Shown here in pieces: positions 8,591 through 18,249 of a stretch of 64,000 nucleotides of DNA (the first letter of the stretch is position 1; every line of letters starts with the position of its first letter). The notes under the pieces were generated by a model. The model worked only from the letters and a program-made list of their open reading frames with translations. It was not told the DNA's origin and ran no database searches. The stretch covers positions 12,171 to 76,170 of the forward strand of contig URDX01000008.1 of NCBI GenBank assembly GCA_900546695.1, given 5' to 3'. The position numbers and the translations under genes were made by a program. Origin of the DNA: an uncultured Eubacteriales bacterium (GTDB lineage: Bacteria > Bacillota > Clostridia > Oscillospirales > CAG-272).

Positions 8591-11500
8591 ATGTCAACGG
8601 AACACAACACGTTTGATTCTATACAGATCGGTCTTGCTTCCCCTGAGATGATACTTAACTGGTCTCACGGTGAGGTAACCAAGCCCGAGACCATCAATTA
8701 CAGAACTCTCAAGCCCGAGCGCGACGGCCTTTTCTGCGAGCGTATCTTCGGTCCGACCAAGGACGGAGAGTGCTCGTGCGGAAAGTACAAGCGCGTTCGC
8801 AACAAGGAGTTTCATGTCTGCGAGAAGTGCGGCGTAGAGGTGACGAGCAAGAAGGTCCGCCGCGAGCGCATGGGTCACATTCAGCTCGCAGCACCCGTCT
8901 CGCACATCTGGTATTTCAGAGCGGTCCCCTCGCGTATGAGCCTGCTGCTCGATATACCGCTGCGCGCACTCGAGAAGGTTCTTTATTTCGCTTCCTATAT
9001 AGTAGTAGATCCCGGCGATACCCCCCTTGTACGCAATCAGCTGCTGACCGAGAGCGAGTATAAGTCCTACTATGAAAAGTACGAGGACTCCTTCCGCGTC
9101 GGCATGGGCGCAGAGGCTATAAAGGAGCTGCTTTCCGAGCCGATTCTTAATCTCGATGAGCTCTCCGCTGACCTCCGCGCACAGCTCGCGGGTGCATCGG
9201 GTCAGAAGAAGCTGCGCATCAGCAAGCGCCTTGAGGTAGTCGAGGCATTCCGCAAGTCGGGCAACCGCCCCGAGTGGATGATACTCGACGTTATCCCCGT
9301 TATCCCGCCGGACATCCGTCCGATGGTACAGCTCGACGGCGGACGCTTTGCGGCATCCGATCTTAACGACCTCTATCGCCGCGTTATCGGCAGAAACAAC
9401 CGTCTGAAGAACCTTCTCCAGATGGGCGCGCCCGATATTATTATCCGCAACGAGAAGAGAATGCTTCAGGAAGCTGTCGACGCTCTGATAGATAACGGCA
9501 GACGCGGTAAGCCCGTAACGGGACCGAGCAACCGTCCGCTTAAGTCGCTCTCCGAGATGCTTCGCGGTAAGCAGGGACGCTTCCGTCAGAACCTGCTCGG
9601 TAAGCGTGTCGACTATTCGGGACGTTCGGTTATCGTCGTAGGACCTGAGCTTAAGATTTATCAGTGCGGACTTCCTAAGGAGATGGCGCTCGAGCTCTTC
9701 AAGCCCTTCGTTATGAAGCGCCTTGTAGAGACTCAGAAGGCATCGAACATCAAGGACGCAAAGAAGAAGGTGGAGAAGGTCGCGCCCGAGGTATGGGACG
9801 CCCTCGAGAATGTTATCAAGGAGCATCCCGTACTGCTCAACCGCGCACCTACGCTTCACCGCCTGTCCATTCAGGCGTTTGAGCCTATCCTCGTAGAGGG
9901 AAGAGCTATCAAGCTCCACCCGCTGGTATGTCCCGCATTCAACGCCGACTTCGACGGCGACCAGATGCCTGTACACGTACCGCTTTCGTCCGAGGCGCAG
10001 GCAGAGGCGAGATTCCTCATGCTCTCCGCGCGCAACCTGCTTAAGCCTGCAGACGGTAAGGCAGTTACCGTACCTTCCCAGGATATGGTTCTCGGCTGCT
10101 ACTATCTGACGATGGATAAGCCCGGAGAGCCCGGCGAGGGTCACGTTTTCCGTGACTTCGACGAGGCTGTAATGGCATATGAAAACAAGCTGCTCGGACT
10201 CCATGCTCCAATCAAGCTCCGCGTTACCCGCGAGATAGACGGCGAGCAGGTCACAGGTATTATAGACGCTACGCTCGGACGGCTGATATTCAACCGCTCG
10301 CTTCCGCAGGACCTCGGTTATGTCGACCGCAGCGATCCCGCAAAAAAGCTTGACCTTGAGATATCCTTCCGTTGCGGTAAGAAGCAGCTCGGTCAGCTCG
10401 TAGACCGCTGCATCAAGATACACGGTATCCCCGAGACCGCCCGCGTGCTCGATGAGATTAAGAGCATGGGCTATAAGTACTCCACAAGGGCTGCAATGTC
10501 GATATCCATCGCGGATATCACCATCCCGAAGAAAAAGTACGAGATAGTCAAGCAGGCTGAGGGAGATGTCGAGGAGATCGCTCGCTGCTTTGCAGAGGGT
10601 GAGCTCACCGAGGAGGAGCGCTACAACAACGTTATCGCCCTCTGGGATAAGGCGACTAAGGATGTCGTTGCCGCGCTTCAGGACGGCTTTGATGACTTCA
10701 ACCCGATTAAGATGATGAGTGATTCGGGAGCCCGCGGCAGCATTACCCAGATGCGTCAGCTCGCAGGTATGCGCGGACTGATGTTCGCAACAAACGGACG
10801 TACAATGGAGATCCCGATCAAGTCGAACTTCCGTGAGGGTCTTAATATCCTCGAGTACTTCATCGCGGCGCGCGGTGCGCGTAAGTCGCTGTCGGATACG
10901 GCCCTTAAGACCGCCGACTCCGGTTACCTTACCCGTCGTCTTGTCGATGTGTCGCAGGATGTTATCGTCACCGAGTCCGACTGCGGTACCGATTCGGGTA
11001 TCGTCGTCAGCGCTATCATCGACGAGAACGGCAACATCATCGAGCCGTTTGCAGAGCGTCTTGTCGGACGTTACACCTGCCGCGATGTCACCCACCCCGA
11101 GACGGGCGAGGTGCTTGTACCCGCTAATACGCTCATGGGCGACGGCGAGGCAAAGAAGATTATCGACGCAGGCATCGACAAGGTCGAGATAAGATCTATC
11201 CTTAAATGCAAGAGCAAGCACGGCGTTTGCGCTCACTGCTACGGCTCCGATATGGCGTCGGGTAACCCCGTCAGCATCGGTGAGTCGGTCGGTATTGTCG
11301 CAGCTCAGTCTATCGGCGAGCCCGGTACGCAGCTGACGATGAGAACCTTCCATACGGGCGGTGTCGCAGGCTCTAACATCACGCAGGGTCTTCCCCGCGT
11401 CGAGGAGCTGTTCGAGGCACGTTCGCCCAAGAAGGCGGCTGTTATCGCTAAGTGCAGCGGTATCATCTCGATTCCCGAGGAGAAGCGCCGCAAGGTTGCG

Positions 11501-12220
11501 CGCATAGTGCCTGTCGATGGCGATCCCATCCCCGCAGACGAGAAGGATAAGGACCATCCTATTCCTTACGGTCTGAAAATGCTTGTTTCCGAGGGCGACC
11601 ATATCGAGCGCGGTCAGGCTATCACCGAGGGCCAGCTCGCTCCGCAGGATATTACCGAGATACTCGGACTCGATGCGGCATATGATTATATTATCCGCGA
11701 GGTTCAGTCGGTATACCGTCGTCAGAACGTTGACGTTAACGACCGCCATATCGAGGTCATTGCTCGTCAGATGACGAGAAAGGTCCGCGTTGTCGATTCG
11801 GGCGATACGGAGCTGCTTGACGCAAGCATGGTCGATATCACCGAGTTCGATGCAGAGAACGAGCGCATTCAGGCTCGTATCGACGCGGGCGAGACCGAGC
11901 TCAAGCTCGCAACAAGCTCTCCTGTTCTGCTCGGTATCACCAAGGCATCAATTCTCACCGAGTCTTGGCTCAGTGCGGCATCCTTCCAGGAGACCACCAA
12001 GGTTCTTACCGAGGCGGCTATCCGCGGAAAGGTCGACCACCTGCTCGGCCTCAAGGAGAACGTTATTATCGGTAAGCTCATCCCCGCGGGTACGGGTATG
12101 GAATGCTACCGTAATGTCGAGGTCGAGGCTGACGAGGGAGCCATCGAGGCTCACGAGGAGGCTGAGGCGGCGGCTGAAGCTGAGGAGGAACAGTTCACCG
12201 ACGAGGCTGTCGGCGAATGA
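8591..12220 (+). CDS. rpoC: DNA-directed RNA polymerase subunit beta'
   Basis: 1209 residues. Catalytic large subunit of RNA polymerase. The N-terminal zinc ribbon (CSCGKYKR ... CEKC, about residues 60-80) is followed by the clamp. The absolutely conserved magnesium-binding loop NADFDGDQM lies at about residues 450-458 (the family commonly has NADFDGDQMAVHVPL; here the next residue is Pro). The second zinc site CKSKHGVCAHCYG is near 872, and the jaw and C-terminal KASILTESWLSAASFQETTKV motif is intact. The Glu/Ala-rich tail is short. GGGAGGA lies 6 bases before ATG. It forms an operon with rpoB. Confidence 0.98.
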   Translation: MSTEHNTFDSIQIGLASPEMILNWSHGEVTKPETINYRTLKPERDGLFCERIFGPTKDGECSCGKYKRVRNKEFHVCEKCGVEVTSKKVRRERMGHIQLAAPVSHIWYFRAVPSRMSLLLDIPLRALEKVLYFASYIVVDPGDTPLVRNQLLTESEYKSYYEKYEDSFRVGMGAEAIKELLSEPILNLDELSADLRAQLAGASGQKKLRISKRLEVVEAFRKSGNRPEWMILDVIPVIPPDIRPMVQLDGGRFAASDLNDLYRRVIGRNNRLKNLLQMGAPDIIIRNEKRMLQEAVDALIDNGRRGKPVTGPSNRPLKSLSEMLRGKQGRFRQNLLGKRVDYSGRSVIVVGPELKIYQCGLPKEMALELFKPFVMKRLVETQKASNIKDAKKKVEKVAPEVWDALENVIKEHPVLLNRAPTLHRLSIQAFEPILVEGRAIKLHPLVCPAFNADFDGDQMPVHVPLSSEAQAEARFLMLSARNLLKPADGKAVTVPSQDMVLGCYYLTMDKPGEPGEGHVFRDFDEAVMAYENKLLGLHAPIKLRVTREIDGEQVTGIIDATLGRLIFNRSLPQDLGYVDRSDPAKKLDLEISFRCGKKQLGQLVDRCIKIHGIPETARVLDEIKSMGYKYSTRAAMSISIADITIPKKKYEIVKQAEGDVEEIARCFAEGELTEEERYNNVIALWDKATKDVVAALQDGFDDFNPIKMMSDSGARGSITQMRQLAGMRGLMFATNGRTMEIPIKSNFREGLNILEYFIAARGARKSLSDTALKTADSGYLTRRLVDVSQDVIVTESDCGTDSGIVVSAIIDENGNIIEPFAERLVGRYTCRDVTHPETGEVLVPANTLMGDGEAKKIIDAGIDKVEIRSILKCKSKHGVCAHCYGSDMASGNPVSIGESVGIVAAQSIGEPGTQLTMRTFHTGGVAGSNITQGLPRVEELFEARSPKKAAVIAKCSGIISIPEEKRRKVARIVPVDGDPIPADEKDKDHPIPYGLKMLVSEGDHIERGQAITEGQLAPQDITEILGLDAAYDYIIREVQSVYRRQNVDVNDRHIEVIARQMTRKVRVVDSGDTELLDASMVDITEFDAENERIQARIDAGETELKLATSSPVLLGITKASILTESWLSAASFQETTKVLTEAAIRGKVDHLLGLKENVIIGKLIPAGTGMECYRNVEVEADEGAIEAHEEAEAAAEAEEEQFTDEAVGE

Positions 12221-12260
12221 TCGACGCTTGGGAGCTGCTTTCGACGCAGACCGAAATATA

Positions 12261-12315
12261 ATGCAATATCCACAGGCTGCCGCGTCGAAAAGCCGACGCG
12301 GCAGCCTGCTTGCAT
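12261..12315 (+). terminator. Strong hairpin after rpoC
   Basis: Perfect 15-bp stem CAGGCTGCCGCGTCG (12273-12287) / CGACGCGGCAGCCTG (12294-12308) with a 6-base loop, flanked by a second pair ATGCAA/TTGCAT. No T-tract follows, so it may slow or partly stop transcription, or stabilise the rpoC 3' end, rather than act as a full terminator. The rest of the 489-base gap to rpsL holds a promoter and leader but no gene. Confidence 0.6.
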
Positions 12316-12561
12316 ATGCGGAACAGAGCTGCTTCGCCTTTTGCAGGCTGCTTGTATCGGTGGAGTGGGATTGCTTGCGCTGTTTTTGCGGGCTTTTCTG
12401 CAAGTCGGCATGAAGCGCGTGCGGTGTGTCTCGCGGCGCGCTTAATTGACAGCGTGCTGCATTTTTACCCGCGCGCAATCTATGCACGGGTAGGAAAGTT
12501 CTGCTTGCTGCGTGTGCGTGATTGTGCAAATGGACGAAATTTTGTATAAATATATTTTCGC

Positions 12562-12591
12562 TTGACAATTATAGGGATAAAGTGATATAAT
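12562..12591 (+). promoter_or_regulatory. str operon promoter
   Basis: TTGACA (12562-12567), 18-base spacer, TATAAT (12586-12591). The leader to rpsL is about 110 nt. Confidence 0.85.
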
Positions 12592-12709
12592 AATCTGTGT
12601 AATTGCGGTATTGCGCGCGTATGCGATGCTATTCCGCTGCACAGCGCTGCGGTGCGGCTTTCGGGCGGCACGGAGCGGCGCAGCAAATAATTAAAGAAGG
12701 AGGAAAAGT

Positions 12710-13123
12710 ATGCCAACCTTTAACCAGCTTGTAAAACAGGGCCGCAAAGAGAAGACCTATAAGTCCAAGTCGCCTGCTCTTCAGAAGGGTTTCAACTCTC
12801 TGACGAATAAGCGCACAGACCTCAGTGCTCCTCAGAAGCGCGGCGTCTGCACAAAGGTAACGACAGTCAACCCGAAGAAGCCTAACTCCGCACTTCGTAA
12901 GATCGCGAGAGTAAGACTCACCAACGGAATGGAAGCTACAACCTACATTCCCGGTATCGGTCATAATCTCCAGGAGCACTCGGTTGTTCTCATCCGAGGC
13001 GGAAGAGTACGTGACCTGCCCGGTGTGCGTTACCACATCATCCGCGGCACGCTTGACGCCCAGGGCGTCGCAAATCGCCGTCAGGGCCGTTCTAAATACG
13101 GCGTCAAGAGACCGAAGTCGTAA
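12710..13123 (+). CDS. rpsL: 30S ribosomal protein S12
   Basis: 137 residues, the Gram-positive length. S12 sits at the decoding centre and controls accuracy. The start MPTFNQLVKQGRK is canonical and AAGGAGGAAAAGT precedes ATG. The PKKPNS loop has Lys at residue 56 (E. coli Lys43 position, susceptible type). The second streptomycin loop, however, reads GGRVRDLPGV, with Arg at residue 101 where most bacteria have Lys (E. coli Lys88). Lys-to-Arg at this site is a known streptomycin-resistance change in other species. First gene of the rpsL-rpsG-fusA-tuf cluster. Confidence 0.97.
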   Translation: MPTFNQLVKQGRKEKTYKSKSPALQKGFNSLTNKRTDLSAPQKRGVCTKVTTVNPKKPNSALRKIARVRLTNGMEATTYIPGIGHNLQEHSVVLIRGGRVRDLPGVRYHIIRGTLDAQGVANRRQGRSKYGVKRPKS

Positions 13124-13312
13124 TTTCGCTGTCGGTTTATGTTGGTAAGCACCGCGAGGTGCGAATGCCGCAATATTCCCGGATGACAATGCTGGAAAAT
13201 ACTTTTCCATTATATATCCCAGGTAAAACTGCGGCCTCAGCATTAACGGAACATCGGAAGGTATGATTTCGAGTACCTATGATATCATATTCTTATGAAG
13301 GAGGGAAGAACA

Positions 13313-13783
13313 GTGCCAAGAAGAGGTCAGATATCTAAAAGAGATGTGCTGCCGGATCCGCTGTACAATTCCAAGCTTGTAACCAAGCTCATCAATAACA
13401 TCATGTACGACGGTAAGAAGGGCGTAGCACAGAAGATTGTTTACGACGCCTTCTCTATCGTTGAGGAAAAGCTCGGTAAGAGCCCGCTCGACGCTTTCGT
13501 AGAAGCGCTCGGAAACATCATGCCGAGCCTTGAGGTCAAGGCTAAGCGTGTCGGCGGCTCCACCTATCAGGTGCCGTTGGAGGTTCGCCCCGAGCGTCGT
13601 CAGACACTCGGTCTGCGTTGGATCACTCTCTATTCGAGACAGCGCAGCGAGAGAACCATGGCTGAGAGACTTGCCGGAGAGATTATGGATGCTCTCAATA
13701 ACACCGGCGGAGCAGTCAAGAAGAAGGACGAGACACACCGTATGGCTGAAGCCAACAAGGCTTTTGCACATTACAGATATTGA
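13313..13783 (+). CDS. rpsG: 30S ribosomal protein S7
   Basis: 156 residues, the standard length, starting from GTG at 13313 (VPRRGQISKRDVLPDP). GAAGGAGGG lies just upstream; the in-frame ATG at 13295 actually overlaps that ribosome site, so it is not the start. S7 nucleates the 30S head and lines the exit site. The conserved motifs YGGSTYQVP-type (here VGGSTYQVPLEV) and RRQTLGLRW are present, as is the C-terminal KDETHRMAEANKAFAHYRY. The 189-base gap after rpsL holds an AATGCTG/CAGCATT inverted repeat and no gene. Confidence 0.97.
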   Translation: MPRRGQISKRDVLPDPLYNSKLVTKLINNIMYDGKKGVAQKIVYDAFSIVEEKLGKSPLDAFVEALGNIMPSLEVKAKRVGGSTYQVPLEVRPERRQTLGLRWITLYSRQRSERTMAERLAGEIMDALNNTGGAVKKKDETHRMAEANKAFAHYRY

Positions 13784-13886
13784 TTTTGAGGCACAGGGAT
13801 ATGCAGCGTAGGGCGCGCGCGGCGTGACTGCGGGCGGACTCCCGAGCCTGAAAACCGATAACTTACTAAAATTAAGGAGCACATTA

Positions 13887-15968
13887 ATGCCAAGAGAATA
13901 CTCACTTGAACATACAAGAAATATCGGCATTATGGCACATATCGACGCCGGAAAGACAACTACGACCGAGCGTATCCTGTTCTACACAGGTCGTACGCAC
14001 AAGCTCGGAGAGGTCCATGACGGTGCCGCAACGATGGACTGGATGGAGCAGGAGCAGGAGAGAGGTATCACAATCACCTCAGCAGCTACCACCTGCTTCT
14101 GGAAGAACAACCGTATCAATATCATTGATACCCCCGGCCACGTTGACTTTACTGTCGAGGTCGAGCGCTCGCTTCGAGTACTTGACGGCTCCGTAACCGT
14201 TTTATGTGCCAAGGGCGGCGTTGAACCGCAGTCCGAGACTGTCTGGAGACAGGCAGATAAGTACGGAGTGCCGCGTATGGCTTATGTCAACAAGATGGAC
14301 ATAAGCGGTGCAAATTTCTATCGTGTCGTTGACATGATGCGTGAGCGTCTTAAGACAAATCCCGTGCCGATTCAGCTTCCTATCGGAGCTGAGGATACTT
14401 TCCGCGGCATCGTAGACCTTGTCGAGATGAATGCCGACGTTTATTATGACGATCTGGGTAAGGACATGCGTGTCGAAGAGATCCCGGATGACATGAAGGA
14501 AAAAGCAGAGCAGTACCGCAAGCAGATGATTGAATCCATCGCCGAGTGCGATGAGGAGCTCTTTGAGCTCTACTGCGCAGACGAGGAGATCTCTACGGAT
14601 ATGATCCGTAAGGCTATCCGTAAGGGCTGTATTGAGAACAAGATCGTTCCCGTTGTCTGCGGTACATCCTATAAGAACAAGGGCGTGCAGAAGCTGCTCG
14701 ACGCTATCGTCGACTACATGCCGTCCCCGCTCGACGTTCCGCACATCAAGGGAATCAATCCCGAGACCGAGCAGGAGGAAGAGCGTCCTTCGAGTGACGA
14801 CGAGCCGTTTGCAGCTCTCGCATTCAAGATTATGACCGACCCGTACGTAGGTAAGCTTTGCTTCATACGTGTATATTCGGGAACGGTCGAGGCAGGTACT
14901 GCCGTTTATAATGCAAACAAGGACTCCAAGGAGCGTCTGGGCAGACTGCTGCAGATGCACTCCAACAACCGTAAGGATATAGAAATCGCTTATTCGGGCG
15001 ATATCTGTGCTGCCGTCGGTCTTAAGGGCACCACCACAGGTGATACCCTCTGCGACGAGAAGCATCCTATCATCCTCGAGTCTATGGAGTTCCCGGAGCC
15101 CGTTATCAGAGTTGCTATCGAACCTAAGACCAAGGCAGGTCAGGAGAAGATGGGTATCGCCCTCGCGAAGCTCGCAGAGGAGGACCCGACCTTCCGTACC
15201 TACACAGACGAAGAGACAGGACAGACCATCATTGCCGGAATGGGTGAGCTCCACCTCGAGATCATCGTCGACCGACTCCTCCGTGAGTTCAAGGTCGAGG
15301 CAAACATCGGTCAGCCGCAGGTCGCTTATAAGGAAACCATTCGTCGTAAGGTCGATCAGGATACCAAGTATGTCCGTCAGTCCGGCGGTAAGGGTCAGTA
15401 CGGTCATTGTAAGATTACCATTGAGCCCAACGAGCCCGGCAAGGGATACGAGTTCATCAACAAGGTCGTCGGCGGTGCTATTCCGAAGGAGTACATCCCC
15501 GCGGTTGATGCAGGTATTCAGAGTGCAATGCAGTGCGGCGTAGTAGCAGGCTACAACGTCGTTGACGTTAAGGTAACTCTTAACGACGGTTCTTATCACG
15601 AGGTCGACTCCTCCGAGATGGCGTTCAAGATCGCCGGTTCTATGGCGTTCAAGGAGGCTATGCGTAAGGCAGACCCCGTACTCACCGAGCCTATCATGAA
15701 GGTCATAGTTATTACGCCCTCCGAGTACATGGGCGATATTATCGGTGACCTTAACTCCCGCCGTGGTCAGATCCAGGGCATGGAGGAGCAGTCCGGCGCA
15801 GAACAGATCACAGCATTTGTTCCGCTTGCAAACATGTTCGGTTATTCCACCGAGCTCCGCTCCCGCTCGCAGGGACGCGCGCAGTACTCCATGGAGCCGA
15901 GCCACTTTGCGGAAGTGCCGAAATCCATTCAGGAAACGCTTGTGTCCAAGCGATCCAATAATAACTAA
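13887..15968 (+). CDS. fusA: Elongation factor G
   Basis: 693 residues from ATG 13887 (MPREYSLEHTRNIGIM), which has AAGGAG 8 bases upstream; an in-frame ATG at 13824 would add 21 non-family residues. EF-G is the GTPase that translocates the ribosome. GTP-binding motifs: AHIDAGKTT (17-25), DTPGHVDF (about 81-88), NKMD (about 135-138). Domain IV motif SGGKGQYGH and the domain V region IIGDLNSRRGQI are intact. The length and the intact domain IV and V motifs argue for a genuine EF-G rather than a TetM-like protection protein. Confidence 0.97.
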   Translation: MPREYSLEHTRNIGIMAHIDAGKTTTTERILFYTGRTHKLGEVHDGAATMDWMEQEQERGITITSAATTCFWKNNRINIIDTPGHVDFTVEVERSLRVLDGSVTVLCAKGGVEPQSETVWRQADKYGVPRMAYVNKMDISGANFYRVVDMMRERLKTNPVPIQLPIGAEDTFRGIVDLVEMNADVYYDDLGKDMRVEEIPDDMKEKAEQYRKQMIESIAECDEELFELYCADEEISTDMIRKAIRKGCIENKIVPVVCGTSYKNKGVQKLLDAIVDYMPSPLDVPHIKGINPETEQEEERPSSDDEPFAALAFKIMTDPYVGKLCFIRVYSGTVEAGTAVYNANKDSKERLGRLLQMHSNNRKDIEIAYSGDICAAVGLKGTTTGDTLCDEKHPIILESMEFPEPVIRVAIEPKTKAGQEKMGIALAKLAEEDPTFRTYTDEETGQTIIAGMGELHLEIIVDRLLREFKVEANIGQPQVAYKETIRRKVDQDTKYVRQSGGKGQYGHCKITIEPNEPGKGYEFINKVVGGAIPKEYIPAVDAGIQSAMQCGVVAGYNVVDVKVTLNDGSYHEVDSSEMAFKIAGSMAFKEAMRKADPVLTEPIMKVIVITPSEYMGDIIGDLNSRRGQIQGMEEQSGAEQITAFVPLANMFGYSTELRSRSQGRAQYSMEPSHFAEVPKSIQETLVSKRSNNN

Positions 15969-15993
15969 CAATAATATTTAGGAGGCTATTGTC

Positions 15994-17199
15994 ATGGCAA
16001 AGGAAACCTTTGAACGTACTAAACCCCATGTCAACATTGGTACTATCGGCCACGTTGACCACGGTAAGACCACTCTTACCGCTGCTATCACCAAGGTCCT
16101 CGCACTCGGTAACGATAAGATCGAGTTCCTCGCTTACGACCAGATCGATAACGCACCCGAGGAGAGAGAAAGAGGAATCACCATCAACACCCGTCACGTT
16201 GAGTACGAGACCGCTAAGCGTCACTACGCTCACGTTGACTGCCCCGGCCATGCTGACTATATCAAGAACATGATCACCGGTGCGGCTCAGATGGACGGCG
16301 CCATCCTCGTTGTTGCAGGTACCGATGGTCCTCTTCAGCAGACCCGCGAGCACGTACTTCTCGCTCGTCAGGTTGAAGTTCCTGCAATCGTTGTATTCAT
16401 GAACAAGACCGACCTCGTTGACGATCCCGAGCTTCTCGACCTCGTCGAGATGGAGATTCGTGAGCTGCTCAGCTCTTACGGCTTCCCGGGCGACGACGTG
16501 CCGATCATCCGCGGCTCTGCTCGTGAGGCTCTGCTCTCCGACAGCAAGGATATCAACGCACCCGAGTATGCTCCTATCGTTGAGCTCATGAACGCTGTTG
16601 ACGATTACATTCCTACTCCCGAGCGTAAGTCCGATCTGCCCTTCCTTATGCCTGTCGAGGACGTATTCTCCATCACCGGTCGCGGTACTGTTGCTACCGG
16701 TCGTGTAGAGCGCGGAACCGTTAAGGTTAATGACGAGGTTGAGATCGTCGGTCTTTCCGATGAGAAGAAGAAGTCGGTTGTTACCGGAGTTGAGATGTTC
16801 CACAAGCTTCTGCCCCAGGCTGAGGCAGGCGATAACATCGGTATTCTTCTCCGCGGTATCGACAAGAAGGAGATCGAGCGCGGACAGGTCGTTTGCGCAC
16901 CCGGTTCCGTTCATCCTCACACCAAGTTCAAGGGTCAGGTTTACGTTCTTACCGAGAAGGAAGGCGGCCGTTCTAAGCCGTTCTTCTCCGGCTACCGTCC
17001 TCAGTTCTACTTCAGAACTACCGACGTTACCGGTATCATCGAGCTTCCCGCTGACGTCGATATGTGCCGTCCCGGCGATAACGTCATTATGGACGTTAAC
17101 CTCATCACTCCTATCGCTATGGAGAAGGGTCTCCGCTTCGCTATCCGCGAGGGCGGCAGAACCGTTGGTTCCGGTGTTGTAACCGAGATCGTTGAGTAA
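15994..17199 (+). CDS. tuf: Elongation factor Tu
   Basis: 401 residues. Delivers aminoacyl-tRNA to the ribosome. Motifs GHVDHGKTT (residues 19-27), DCPGHADY and NKTD are canonical, as is the C-terminal VGSGVVTEIVE. TTAGGAGGC precedes ATG. Last gene of the str cluster, 25 bases after fusA and followed by a terminator. Codon choice is strongly restricted, as expected for one of the most highly expressed proteins. Confidence 0.98.
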   Translation: MAKETFERTKPHVNIGTIGHVDHGKTTLTAAITKVLALGNDKIEFLAYDQIDNAPEERERGITINTRHVEYETAKRHYAHVDCPGHADYIKNMITGAAQMDGAILVVAGTDGPLQQTREHVLLARQVEVPAIVVFMNKTDLVDDPELLDLVEMEIRELLSSYGFPGDDVPIIRGSAREALLSDSKDINAPEYAPIVELMNAVDDYIPTPERKSDLPFLMPVEDVFSITGRGTVATGRVERGTVKVNDEVEIVGLSDEKKKSVVTGVEMFHKLLPQAEAGDNIGILLRGIDKKEIERGQVVCAPGSVHPHTKFKGQVYVLTEKEGGRSKPFFSGYRPQFYFRTTDVTGIIELPADVDMCRPGDNVIMDVNLITPIAMEKGLRFAIREGGRTVGSGVVTEIVE

Positions 17200-17259
17200 T
17201 CTATCCAAGCGATAATATTGGATTTAATCGGCTTTACCGCCGCTTATAACTGATACTGT

Positions 17260-17295
17260 AAAGCCCCTTCGCAAGTATTTTGCCGAAGGGGCTTT
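17260..17295 (+). terminator. Terminator after tuf
   Basis: AAAGCCCCTTCG (17260-17271) / CGAAGGGGCTTT (17284-17295), extended by GC/GC across the loop; only three T follow. The rest of the 306-base gap to the next gene shows no gene or RNA. Confidence 0.75.
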
Positions 17296-17505
17296 GCGGG
17301 TGTCGGTCAATCTGCGGGTGCATGTTTGCGTGTCTGCGGTTGCACGCTTACGTATCTGCGTGCTGCACGGCTTCGCTGACCGTCAACCGTGTGCCGTATA
17401 CATGTTAACCGTATATTTACCATGCCTTAAATGCACGCTCTTCGGGTGCTGTGCCGGCGCGGGCAGTCCTGTGTTATTAATTTCGACCGTAAAAGGAAAA
17501 ACGAA

Positions 17506-17973
17506 ATGCTTCAATATCTGACTATATTCGGTATATCCATGGTGCCGCTGATTGAGCTTCGCGGCGCAATACCTGCGGGCTATGCTCTCGGCATGCCCAT
17601 GATTCTAAACTATCTTATCTGTTGTATAGGTAATCTGCTTCCTATACCCGTTATACTGATTTTCGTAAAATTCGTGCTCGATTGGATGCGTCGCTCCAAG
17701 GTGGCATTTTTCAATAAAGTTTCCGGCTTTATATATGAAAAGGCGGAAAAAAACAAGCCTAAGATAACAAAGTATGCGACATGGGGACTTTTCATATTCG
17801 TCGCTATTCCGCTGCCGGGTACGGGCGCATGGACGGGTGCGCTTGTCGCTGCACTGCTTGATATGAAGCGCAGCAAGGCTTTGCTCTCCATAGCGGGCGG
17901 TGTTCTTGCCGCAGGCGCTGTCGTAACGCTTATCTGCTACGGCGCTATTGATTTTCTGCGTTTTCTTATCTGA
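17506..17973 (+). CDS. Small multidrug export-like membrane protein (COG2426 type)
   Basis: 155 residues from ATG 17506, chosen because AAAGGAAAAACGAA sits directly upstream; the frame also opens at 17431 but without a ribosome site. Four or so membrane segments are visible. The N-terminal signature VPLIELRGAIPAGYALGMP and the second-half GTGAWTGALVAALL loop, two facing re-entrant-like elements, are typical of the putative small multi-drug export family. The true substrate of this family is not established. It stands alone between tuf and metK. Confidence 0.75.
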   Translation: MLQYLTIFGISMVPLIELRGAIPAGYALGMPMILNYLICCIGNLLPIPVILIFVKFVLDWMRRSKVAFFNKVSGFIYEKAEKNKPKITKYATWGLFIFVAIPLPGTGAWTGALVAALLDMKRSKALLSIAGGVLAAGAVVTLICYGAIDFLRFLI

Positions 17974-18133
17974 TTTTTGCTTGATTTAGGCGAAACCGCT
18001 GCGTACCGCGCAGACGCCGAGCGCTTTGCGTCACTCTTGCAAGGCTTATTCTCATGACAAAATTGTTATGTTGACCGCGCGAGATAACCGAAATTTTCGT
18101 CGAAATGTTTACAAATTGTCAACAATATGACCT

Positions 18134-18161
18134 TTGCAACCCCGCGCCGCTGTGATATAAT
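18134..18161 (+). promoter_or_regulatory. metK promoter
   Basis: TTGCAA (18134-18139), 16-base spacer, TATAAT (18156-18161). The leader is under 90 nt, too short for a SAM riboswitch, and none is seen. Confidence 0.75.
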
Positions 18162-18249
18162 TCAAACGTATGCAGTATTATATCGGCGCCGCTTACCGGT
18201 CGCCGTTGATTATAGCTAAAAAAATAATCCCGAAAGGAAATACGATATA

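Noticed and set aside
4524..8597. 1357-codon open frame antisense to rpoB
   Set aside because: It is the mirror of rpoB in the aligned frame, lacks family motifs and a ribosome site, and is explained by codon avoidance.
8594..11749. 1051-codon open frame antisense to rpoC
   Set aside because: Same explanation; no independent signals.
14202..17208. Long antisense frames over fusA and tuf
   Set aside because: Shadow frames of highly expressed genes; no start signals or recognisable domains.
18162..18249. SAM riboswitch upstream of metK
   Set aside because: The leader is too short and lacks the conserved SAM-I core.
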